Shown in pieces: positions 1 to 8,746 of a stretch of DNA of 20,793 nucleotides. Made by a program: the position numbers and the translations under genes. Origin of the DNA: Flammeovirgaceae bacterium (GTDB lineage Bacteria > Bacteroidota > Bacteroidia > Cytophagales > Cyclobacteriaceae); the NCBI GenBank assembly GCA_016709845.1, contig JADJMA010000061.1, positions 1 through 20,793 of the forward strand, read 5' to 3'. The notes under the pieces were generated by a model. The model had not been told where the DNA came from, did no database searches, and worked only from the letters and a program-made list of their open reading frames with translations. How positions within the stretch are numbered: position 1 is the first letter of the stretch; each line of letters opens with the position of its first letter.

Positions 1-151
1 GTACTTCGTATCGTTGTGCAGATGAACTCTCTTTGGTTAATATTGCCCGAAGGAACATTGGCGGATTCAAGAACGATGACGACAATTTATGTATCCGCAC
101 TATTCTTTTAAAGAAATCGACAGCGTATTAAAACAAGAAACTCAGAAATGA
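1..151 (+). CDS. C-terminal tail of an unidentified protein (partial)
   Basis: The left edge holds the end of a gene read in two frames. Frame 3 from base 3 gives a plausible stretch containing ADELSLVNIARRNIGGFKND. After a frame change near base 90-95 the reading continues as MYPHYSFKEIDSVLKQETQK and stops at the TGA at 149-151. That stop overlaps the ATG of the next gene in the arrangement ATGA, typical of translational coupling in an operon. I do not recognise the family. Only about 50 residues are visible and no domain can be named. Confidence is moderate that this is coding, and low for the exact frame path. Confidence 0.4.
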
Positions 152-715
152 ACAAAGGAAGATTAGAAGCATTTAGCGATGGCGTATTGGCCATTATCAT
201 TACCATTATGGTATTGGAAATTAAAGTGCCCCATGGCGAAGAGTTTGCCGATCTCACGCCATTAGTTCTGTCGTGTAGCTACATTTTAAGTTTTCATTTA
301 TGTCGGTATCTATTGGAACAATCACCATCACATGATGCACGGTGAAGAGTGTAAGCTTAACGGTATTCTGTGGAGCCGTCTTCATTTTACTTTGAGAAAC
401 TTATATTCCTTTCGTTACCGGATGGATGGGAGAAAATCATTTCAGCTCCAAACCCATGGCGTTGTATGGATTTTATTCTTCTGATGCCGGGTAAGCTTAT
501 GTTATCATACAAAGTAGAATTATAAAAAATCAGGGTAAAGATTCAGTCTTATTCAAAGCAATTGGCAATGATTTTAAAGGAAAGATATCTCCGGCATTGT
601 ATATAACAGCCATAGCTTCGAGTTGGATCAGTCAGTGGATTTCAGGAGGCTTGTATGTATTGGTTGCGCTTCATAAGTAATACCTGATACGCAGATTGAA
701 CGCTGCAATCAGTGA
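148..715 (+). CDS. TMEM175-family (DUF1211) potassium channel, frameshifted
   Basis: Bacterial TMEM175 proteins are small integral-membrane K+ channels of about 200 residues; this span would encode about 189. The start gives MNKGRLEAFSDGVLAIIITI, containing the family signature R-x3-FSDGV-x-AI at the beginning of TM1, followed by VLEIKVP. After residue ~55 the frame breaks repeatedly. Family-like text continues in other frames: a His-rich loop (YWNNHHHMMH), then PFVTGWMGENHFSSKPMALY, then GKISPALYITAIASSWISQW and a tail LIPDTQIE-like, ending at the TGA at 713-715. At least five frame changes are needed. The start overlaps the previous stop by four bases, suggesting coupled translation. The family call is secure. 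Function as a K+ channel is inferred from the family. Confidence 0.8.
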
Positions 716-1010
716 TAACTAAAATGTAAAAGACTAAAATCAAAATTCAATTTTACCTGTGCCGTCGCTAATATTCTGCTTCCCTGCCCATATCGATGCT
801 GCGCAAGAAACACGGGTGGATTCACAAAAAGCGTAATGCTCGTTCGGTGTGTTTGTTAGTGTTCTGTTGCACAGGCAAAAGAATAGAATGGCGCCCTTAA
901 TTCCATGATCGCAGCCTGGATTAGTTCATTTCAAAATCGCATCCTAAATTATCACGCAATCCAGAATCTCACAAAGATTGTATTGTTAGTTCGAAAATAA
1001 AACTACGATT
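716..1010 (+). other. Stretch without an assignable gene; possible short damaged ORF
   Basis: No gene of recognisable family could be built here on either strand. On the plus strand short readable pieces occur, for example IDAAQETRVDSQKA followed by a stop near 834, then GVFVSVLLHRQKNRMAPLIP with a stop near 908. They could be remnants of one small exported protein broken by indels. On the minus strand an open run of about 60 codons exists, with no family likeness. The last ~60 bases are AT-rich and probably contain the promoter of the PepSY-like gene that starts at 1011. Confidence 0.25.
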
Positions 1011-1485
1011 ATGGAAAGTCTCATGATGATTGCACTGGTAGGCTTAATGATAAGCCCGGTAGATACGCAGAAAATCAAAGAAACCGAAAGTTCCAAGTAG
1101 TGAAGGACGCTTTTATGAAAGCCTATCCCGCGGCAAAGAGGTGAAATGGGATAAAGAAGAGAGGTGGCTACGAAGCTGGTTTTGATCTCAACAAAAAAGA
1201 CATGTCGGTGTGCTGGATGAAATGGGAATGATCAAGGTAAAACTGAGATTGCAAAAAGTGAACTTCCCCAAAGCCGCACAAGAGATGTTGAAAGGAAGTA
1301 TGCAGGATATAAAATAGAAGAGACTGCAAATTGTTATTCGAGGGTATTACTACTTATGAAGCTGAGGTTGAAAAAGAAGAAAAAACTTTCGAACTTATTT
1401 TTGACAACAACGCGGCAAGTTATTGACAAAAAAGAAGTCGAAGAAGAAGGAGAAGGATTAGAAGATCAGGCCGGCAGATTTCTGA
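1011..1485 (+). CDS. PepSY-like (putative beta-lactamase-inhibitor-like) periplasmic protein, frameshifted
   Basis: The start at 1011 gives a signal peptide (MESLMMIALVGLMISPVDTQ). Joined across frames, the mature protein reads like the Bacteroidota PepSY-like family: VVKDAFMKAYPAAKEVKWDK, then GGYEAGFDLNKKDMSV and LDEMGMI, a second half with LPKAAQEMLKGKY and ITTYEAEVEKEEKTFELIFD, and an acidic tail KKEVEEEGEGLED. The typical family length is about 150 residues and the span fits. About six frame changes are needed; the stop at 1483-1485 is the most likely end but is not certain. The family is periplasmic and poorly characterised; in many Bacteroidota it accompanies two-component and envelope-stress loci. 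It sits 18 bases before a PAP2 phosphatase gene, so co-transcription is likely. Confidence 0.7.
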
Positions 1486-1503
1486 AGGTCTTTTTTTTAA
1501 ATC

Positions 1504-2261
1504 ATGGCAAAGCAATTTTGTGTCGTAGCTATTTTGTTAAGTGTTATTCTCCATTTGAATTTGCATTTAGTCAAGTCGATGTAGCGAATGATTCAAGTGC
1601 TGTAAAACAAAAGACGGTTCGGGAACACAAGGTACTGAAAGCTTTTGCTGCTCCGGTAGTCTTAACAACCGTTGGATTACTGGCCAAGACTAATAACTTT
1701 TTTCTAAGTGATCAAAAAGTATATCAAAAACGAAATGAGTCCTATCCGAACTTCCATACGCACGCAGATAATTATTTACAATACGTACCGATTGTTGCCG
1801 TGTACGGATTAAACGCAGCGGGTGTGAAAGGAAAGAACAGCTTTGGAAATCGGACGGCCATCCTGATCAAATCAGAACCGATTATGACGATACTTTACCT
1901 ATTCACTAAAAGAAATTACAGTTGTGACCCGCCCAGACACAGGGATGCCAACATCATTTCCTTCGGCCACACCGTCAGGCATTGCAGCGGCCACGTTTAT
2001 GGCGAAAGAGTATGGGCACGAGAGGGTGTGGTATAGTATAGGTTGCGTATTCGGTGGCAACAAGTGTTGGCGTGTTACGTGTCATGAACAATCGTCACTG
2101 GAAGTCGATGTGTTTGTGGGGCGGGAATTGGAATTCTTTCTACAAACAATGCTTACCTTACCCATCGATATAAATGGGGTGGTAAGAAGAATAGCGCAAC
2201 GGTGATGCCTTCATACTCCAACAAAACAGGTGGAATTTATTTTAGTTATACTTTCAGTTAA
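1504..2261 (+). CDS. PAP2-superfamily phosphatase, frameshifted
   Basis: A membrane-associated or exported acid phosphatase of the PAP2 superfamily, acting on lipid or other phosphate esters on the outer face of the inner membrane or in the periplasm. The start at 1504 gives MAKQFCVVAILLSVI, which after one frame change runs into AFSQVDVANDSSAVK, a plausible signal peptide. All three catalytic motifs appear once frame slips are undone. KEITVVTRP (K-x6-RP) lies near 1904-1934. PSGHT lies near 1960-1975 and needs one extra G. R-VMNNR-H-W-x2-D (R-x5-H-x3-D) lies near 2080-2110. The end SNKTGGIYFSYTFS stops at 2259-2261. The span predicts about 250 residues, normal for the family. Substrate cannot be told from the sequence. 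It follows the PepSY-like gene closely, so the two probably share a transcript. Confidence 0.8.
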
Positions 2262-2325
2262 AGGAATAAAACAAGAATCAAAATTGTCTAAATACAAATA
2301 ATGTCGTCTCACTAAAAAAAATAAT

Positions 2326-3347
2326 ATGAAAACAACACTTCGCATTCAACTCGCATTTGCATTCATCGCTGTTCTATTAGCAAGTAATGTATTGGCTCAG
2401 ACCGCTCAATTTCATCTGATCAAGAAAACCGTGATCGGGGTGAAGGTGGCTGGGATATTTATCGGTCGATCACGAAAACTCGAAGACTTTATGTATCATA
2501 GCACGCAAGTAGAGGTGCTCAGTACTGATACGCACGAAAAAATTGGTGTGATACCAAACCTTCGGAAGGCGTGAATTATGCAATTGCCGTGCCAAAATCC
2601 GGACGAGGTATTACAACTAATGGAAGAAGCAACAGCGTTACTATTTTTGATTTAAAAACATTGAAACCGATTGTAGAACTACCTACCGGAAAAATCCGGA
2701 TGCATTGTTATACGATGAATTTTCAAGCGCGTTTTTATTTTCAATCGGTGATGTAACCGCAACAGCTATTGACATTGCCGCTGGCAAAGTAGTGGGCTCC
2801 GTTGATCTTGGAGGCACTGCGTTTGCTGGAGCCAGATGATGGAACCATCTTTGTAAACCTGGAAGACGATAGCAAGATTGTTTCGTTCGAGGCAAAGGCA
2901 TTAACTGTTAAGAATACATGGAGTTTGTCTCGGTGAAGAACCTACAGGCCTGGCAATCGATTTGAAAACGAAAAGATTGTTCACCGTGTGTCATAATGGA
3001 AATGATGATGATTCTGGATTCTGAAAAGAAAATATCGTAGCCCAAGTTCCGATCGGTAAAGGGAGTGGATGGAGTCGTATTTGATCCAAAATGAAATGGC
3101 ATTCAGTTCAAAATTGAGAAGGAAGCATTACTGTTGTACAGGAAGTTTTCGGCCAATGAATTTAAAGCCATTGAAACCATCAAAACAGAACCCGGAAAAG
3201 AACAATTGCGATTGATCAAAAGACTCATCATGTTTTGTTTCTACCGCGCAATATGGAGCAAGGCCCGAAGCCACTACGCGAAAATCTCATCCAAGACCCA
3301 GTGTCGTTCCCGGAACCTTTATGGTGCTGGAGTTCGGAATGAAATAA
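2326..3347 (+). CDS. YncE/YVTN-type periplasmic beta-propeller protein, frameshifted
   Basis: A secreted seven-bladed-propeller-type protein of about 340 residues. The start at 2326 gives the signal peptide MKTTLRIQLAFAFIAVLLAS ending NVLAQ. Undoing frame slips gives family text: GGEGGWDYLSVDHENSR, STQVEVLSTDTHEKIGVIPN, RGITTNGRSNSVTIFDLKTL, a GDVTAIDIAAGKVVGSVDLG-like blade, PTGLAIDLKTKRLFTVCHNG, GKIVAQVPIGKGVDGVVFDP, and SANEFKAIETIKTEPG-like repeats. It ends FMVLEFGMK at 3345-3347. The repeated pattern (x-V-x-V-x-D-x-x-T-x-K-x-x-x-x-I/V-P) marks propeller blades. Around ten frame changes are needed, one of the worst-damaged genes here. It lies 25 bases before the TolC gene, so it probably belongs to the efflux operon. 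Binding partner or ligand is unknown. Confidence 0.75.
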
Positions 3348-3372
3348 AGATAACCATCAGAGAATTTAAAAG

Positions 3373-4655
3373 ATGAAGCCATTCGCATCATCGGTTGTAG
3401 CCATTACATTACTTTTTTTCAACGCATCTCTTTGCGCAGGAGGATCTTCGTATTTTACATTGATCAGGCAAAGACGAATAGTCCGTTAATTCAGGACAAC
3501 AAAAATCAAAGTGAGGCAGCGCGACTGGAGATTGATCGCTAAAGGCATTTTATACAAAAGCGCAAATCAGCGTTTCAGGCAATTACCACCTCCTCGATTA
3601 TTTCCCGGGATAACGGTCAGTCTGATTTTGCTTTTAAATCCTGAAACAGCAGAAAAATATTCTGGATACGACCTTGCTGCGAGTAACGGTGGGGTCTATC
3701 AGGGATTCTGGAATTATAACCAGCCATATTTAATGAGAGCAGGTTCTGAGCAGCGCAGAACAAACTCTGGTTGGAGCGCAGATCAATGAGAATACGATGC
3801 AACTACATCGCATGATTTAGAAAGATTTATTACCGATCAGATATATTCTTTGTCTACAGGATTACAAGCAGGCCCAATACCTCAATGATCTTATTCGGAT
3901 AATTAACGATCAAAAAGCATGGTGTCGAAGTTGGTTGAAGCCGAATTGCCAAACAATCTGATCTCTCCTTATTAACCATCGAACAGAAAATACAACAAGC
4001 TGCGTTAAATTCATATCAATCCATCTATCGAAGAGACTTGATGGACTTGCGTGTTCTGTGCGGTATTTCTGACACCACCTATCAGGTGCTGGGAGACATT
4101 GATCTTCAACTGGGTGAAGACGTAACGGTTTCAAAATTTACTGAGCGTTACCGATTAGACAGTCTGAATCTGGCAGCTACTCAAAATGTTTTTGAACAGA
4201 AATACAAGCCGCTCGTAGGTCTTTATGCCAATACCGGATTGAATGCGGTTTATGCCCCCACGATTCTCAATCGCTTTGGTTTCAGTGCGGGTATCAACTT
4301 TACCATGACCTTAACGGATGGTAAGCAGCGTAACATCACGCAACAGCGAACATCCGTTCTGATGAAGTCAACACAGGCCTATAAAAATTTCTTTTACAAT
4401 CAGAATGGCGTGCGTAAGAATAGAGTATTGACCGAACTGAAAGCTGTTACAGAACGACTTGTTATTCTGGAAGACCAGTTGAAGGAATATCAAAAACTGT
4501 TGGAATTTTATAAACTTGAATTAAGTCGCGGCCAAATTTCTGTGATCAATTATGTTACGACATTAAAAAGTGTAATGACTACGCAACGCGACTTTGTATT
4601 GCTTCAATCCAATAAACAATCCTTAATCAATCTTTACAACTACTGGAACTTGTAA
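3373..4655 (+). CDS. TolC-family outer-membrane efflux protein, frameshifted in its first half
   Basis: Outer-membrane channel of a tripartite efflux pump. The start at 3373 gives MKPFASSVVAITLLFFNASL, a signal peptide. Family text then appears across frames: QAKTNSPLIQDNKNQSEAAR, LEIDRLKAFYTKAQISVSGN, and a second helical section with LSLLTIEQKIQQAALNSYQS. The last 205 residues (4038-4655) are intact: repeat-2 strands (KPLVGLYANTGLNAVYAP, FGFSAGINFTMTLTDGKQR) and the long helices with VTERLVILEDQLKEYQKLLE and LSRGQISVINYVTTLKS, as in Bacteroidota TolC proteins. Total length of about 427 residues is normal. Frame changes are confined to 3373-4038. The adaptor gene begins five bases after the stop, so translation is probably coupled. 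Confidence 0.85.
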
Positions 4656-4659
4656 GACT

Positions 4660-5575
4660 ATGAAAATACAGGCCAAATATATTTTACTATTCGCTCTGGC
4701 AGCAAGTGCCTGTAGCAAACCGGAGGAAGAAGAGTCAACGGTGCGGGCGAGGGTTTCCGTTCAGGTAGTTGAATTGAATAGAGGTGTTATAAAAGATGAG
4801 CTTACATTCTCGGCAAGTACGCTTTACTTAAAACGAAATGTTGTGTCATCACCCATTCCATCCTTTGTTACGCAGGTCTTTATAAAACTGGGCGAAGCAG
4901 TAAAAGAGGGACAAGTATTGTATCAATTGGAAACAAAAGAAGCACGAGCCTTGGGGTCGCAAGCTGTTATGTTGGACTCATCCGCTACTTCTTTTGGAAA
5001 AATTATTGTACGCGCTCCGGCTTCTGGCATCATCAGCACATTGGACAAACAGCAAATTGGTGACTATGTATTAGAAGGTGGGCAACTCTGCACGATTGCT
5101 GAAAGCGATGCCTTAGCGTTTGCGGTGAATGTGCCGTTTGAATTTAGCGCCTTCGCAAAAGCAGGAATGAAGTGCTCATTGATTTTACCAGACAACTCAG
5201 TTCATGCTGCAACCCTTCACTACGCTACTAACTACTATGAATGCACTGGCGCAAACGCAAACCATTCTGGCCAAATCAAATGATCGGGTTTTTCTTCCTG
5301 AAAATCTGATCGTGAAAGTTCTTGTTGACAAGAATAGTACGAAACCTGAGCAGGTGCTTCCAAAGGAATCGGTGTTAAGTGATGAGATGTTGGAGAATTT
5401 CTGGGTTATGGAATTAATCAATGATTCAATCGCTGTACGGGTAGACGTAACCTTGGGGAATCGAAATCGCGAGTCAGTAGAAATCATATCGCCTACATTC
5501 AAACCAGATTGTAAATTCTTGATTACCGGAAATTATGGATTGCCGGATACTGCATTTGTCAAAGTGATTCATTAA
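4660..5575 (+). CDS. RND efflux periplasmic adaptor (membrane fusion lipoprotein), one frameshift
   Basis: Links the inner-membrane pump to TolC. The start MKIQAKYILLFALAASACSK contains a lipobox-like ASAC, so it is a probable lipoprotein with Cys18. Residues ~28-70 form the membrane-proximal strand region and the first lipoyl half (VVSSPIPSFVTQVFIKLGEA, VKEGQVLYQLETKE). The second lipoyl half follows almost at once (FGKIIVRAPASGIISTLDKQ, IGDYVLEGGQL). Only about 20 residues separate the halves, where most RND adaptors have a long coiled-coil hairpin. A beta-barrel domain follows (FAVNVPFEFSAFAKAGMKCS). One frame change near 5215-5225 joins it to the C-terminal domain (LTTMNALAQTQTILAKSNDR, VFLPENLIVKVLVDKNSTKP), ending at 5573-5575. 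About 305 residues in total. The pump gene starts 16 bases later. Confidence 0.85.
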
Positions 5576-5591
5576 AACCTGAAGACGAATA

Positions 5592-8500
5592 ATGATGTCA
5601 TCCAAGAATTATTTTCAGGTTTTTGCTAAGCCCATTGTGTTTGTCGCTATTCTTTTGACAGCGGCAGGTTTGTTTTCGTACACGCGGATGCAAACTAATT
5701 TATTTCCTGAAGTTCTGTTTCCACGCATCACCATCATTGCTGACGTTGGTCAATTGCCCATTGATCGAATGATGATCACGGTAACGAAGCCGATTGAAAC
5801 GGCAGTGAAAAGGGTGCAAGGTGTTACCATCGTAAAGAGTAGCACCACGCGAGGCACGTGCACGATCGATGTCTTTTTTCAATGGGGTTCTGATACCTAT
5901 AGTAAGAAGATGCAAATGGAAAGCAGGATTAACGAAATCAAAAACTTTTTACCTGCCGGAGTAAATCTTTCCATTGAAGCGATGAATCAATCGCTGTTTC
6001 CTGTTTATGGGTATACGCTTGAAAGCCCTGATCACTCTCAGGTAGCGTTGCGCGATCAGGCTAACCTGGTATTGCGTCCCGTCTTTGCGCAGGTACAAGG
6101 TATTTCGAATGTGGTGGTAAGAGGTGGTCGAGCCAAAGATTTTGTGGTCATTCCTGATCCGATCAAACTATCTGCGCTCGGTATGACACCCAATAGTTTC
6201 ATCGCAATTTTTAATAACAGCAATTTTGTGTTGTCGAACGGATATGTATCGGACTACCGAAGACTTTACCTTTCGCTTACCGACACACGGGTGAACGACA
6301 TTGAAGAACTGAAAAATTTGATTTTAAAGAATGATGGCAATCGCATTGTCAGAGTAAAAGATATTGCCAAAGTTGAAGTACAGGAACAACAGGAATTTGT
6401 CATCATCAATGCAAACGGAAGTAATGCCGTGTTGATTGATTTGGTAAAACAGCCTGGGATAAATCTCGTTGATTTTGCAAAAGACGTTGAAGCTCGTGCC
6501 ATTGAAGCGAGAAAAATTTTGCCGAAAGGGTATAAGTTAAAACCCTATTATGATCAAAGCGCTTTTGTTGTAGATAGTGTTGACAGTGTTGTAAAAACCA
6601 TTTACGAAGGTTTGTTTCTTGCGCTAATCGTGATGGTTGTTTTTCTGAGATCATGGCGATCGAGTTTGGTGGTGATGCTGACGATACCCGTAACACTCTG
6701 CTTTACTATTTTAGTATTGTACCTCGCAGGGATTTCCATTAACATCATGTCATTAGGAGCTATCGCTGCGTCCATTGGTTTGATCATTGACGATGCGATT
6801 GTCATCATCGAACAAATTTACCGAGGCCATGAGGATCATCCAGAGAAAGATCGTTTCGTCATTGTCAAGGAAGCGATTCATGATTTGTTTCCCGCGATGA
6901 TTGGATCATCACTTGCTACCATCGTGATCCATTTCCATTTCGATTGATGAGCGGATTGGCCGGAAGTTTTTTCAAAGAACTCTCCGACACCATGCAGTTG
7001 ACGATGGTCACCTCATTCTTAGTAACGTGGCTGTTGTTACCGGTTTTGCATTTAATGATTGGGTACAAAACATCATTTAAGCCCAATGCACATCATACCA
7101 TGTCCGACTCTGTAAATCGCTTACGATGGCTGACCTGGTTCTTTAACAAACCAATCATTGCTATGATGTTGGTCGTTGGATTGATTTCATCGGCCTACTG
7201 GGCTTCCGATAAATTGGAAACCGGATTCTTACCTGAATTAGATGAAGGCACTATTGTGTTGGATTACATTTCTCCTGCCGGTACTTCGTTGGAAGAGACC
7301 GATGCCATTTGCAAAGAGATTGAGAAGATTGTGGAGATTCATCCCGATGTGGAATCATACTCCAGAAGAACGGGAATTCACATGGCGTTCAAGAGTGATC
7401 CAACTAACATCGGAGATTATTCTATTCAATTAAAAAAGGATCGAACCAAAACTACCGATGAGGTCATCAGTGAACTACGAAAGGAGATTGAGGGTAAAGT
7501 TGCGGCTATGGAGGAAATTTCTTTCGGACAACGCATTGCTGATCTGTTGGGTGACTTAATGAGCACACCACAACCCATTCAGATTAAAATTTTGGTGATA
7601 ATTATGAAATACTAAAAGTGTTTGCCCGAAGGGCAGATACTTTACTTCAGCAGATACCCGGAATAGTGGATATTAATAATGGTTTGGTTACGGCAGGTCC
7701 TACGATGATTTTTATCCGGATCAGGAAAAATTAGCATTGTACAAAATTGCATTAACTGATTTTCAAACGCAGCTAACGGCATACACGGTTGGAGTTCCAT
7801 TGGGATTAAATGCCAACGTTCCTACGCCTTCACCTTTTCAAGCTGCCATGACGGGTGGTTTGCAAATCGGACAAGTTCAGGATGGGGAACAGATGAGGAG
7901 AATTTTAATGCGCTTCACCAACTTTGAGGACAATGATTTGGAAAAACTAAAACGTCAATTAATTTTTCTGCCCGATGGCTCGACAAGGCCACTATCATTT
8001 TTCTGTGATGTAAAAATCATACCCGGGGAGATCGAATACCGAAGAGAAGATTTAAAGTCAGCGGTAATTCTTACAGCACGACTTGAGAATCGCGATTTGG
8101 GTAGTGCCATAAAGGACATACAAAAGAAATTAAGTTCGGAGTTAGCATTACCTCAAGGTTATGCTATATCCTACGGTGGGGCCTACGAAGAGCAGCAACA
8201 ATCGTTTAAGGAATTACTTACGATATTGAGCATGGCTACTTTATTTGTATTTGCCGTGTTGATGTTTTTGTTTAAAGAATGGAGAATCTCCTTTTTGATT
8301 TTATTCATTTCTGTTGCCGCGATCAGTGGTTGCATTCTCGCATTGTATTTCGCAGGGATACCACTAAATGTAAGTAGCTACACCGGCATCATTATGATTG
8401 TGGGTATCATCGCAGAGAATGCCATTTTCACCGTCAATCAGTTTCGGCAGAATATGAATCGTACCGGGGATGTTGACCAATCGATCAACTATGCTATCGC

Positions 8501-8698
8501 ATTGCGTATTCGTCCAAAAACTGATGACTGCCATCGGAGCCATACTGGCTTTGACACCCTTGGCATTAGGCATTGGTCTTGGAGCACAAATGCAACAGCC
8601 ATTGGCGATCTCCGTGATCGGTGGTTTTCTTGCAGGGCTTCCTCTTGTTGTTATTGGTGTTCCCCAGTCTGATTCGATTTCTTTATAAAAAGAGATAA
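5592..8698 (+). CDS. RND-superfamily efflux pump, CusA/CzcA-like proton relay, frameshifted
   Basis: Proton-driven inner-membrane transporter of about 1035 residues, the normal RND length. TM1 region: FAKPIVFVAILLTAAGLFSY. Porter domain: NLFPEVLFPRITIIADVGQL, ETAVKRVQGVTIVKSSTTRG. TM2-TM4: LALIVMVVFLRSWRSSLVVM and GLIIDDAIVIIEQIYRGHED, with Asp400/Asp401. The second half repeats the plan: LFVFAVLMFLFKEWRISFLI, then IVGIIAENAIFTVNQF (a Glu near residue 940) and RIRPKLMT (Lys near residue 974). These match the Asp405/Glu939/Lys984 relay described for the copper/silver pump CusA, so I infer metal or cation export; drug export cannot be excluded. Frame changes occur near 6925, 7600, 7690, 8510-8520 and 8655. 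The end LIRFLYKKR stops at 8696-8698. Intact family features argue against a true pseudogene. Confidence 0.88.
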
Positions 8699-8746
8699 AG
8701 AGAATAAATGAGCTTTTGCGTTTTGTCCAAGTCTCCAATTGATGTC

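Noticed and set aside
1356..2036. A single 226-codon plus-strand ORF
   Set aside because: It fuses the tail of the PepSY-like protein, a spacer and the front of the PAP2 phosphatase. The signal-peptide-like start at 1504 and the family content show two genes joined by frame slips.
5592..8698. Programmed ribosomal frameshifting in the pump gene
   Set aside because: Breaks occur at several unrelated sites, with no common slippery heptamer plus structure, and the same damage appears in neighbouring genes. Sequence error explains it better.
8364..8738. A 124-codon minus-strand ORF inside the pump gene
   Set aside because: It is antisense to conserved pump transmembrane segments and has no family likeness, so it is a shadow.
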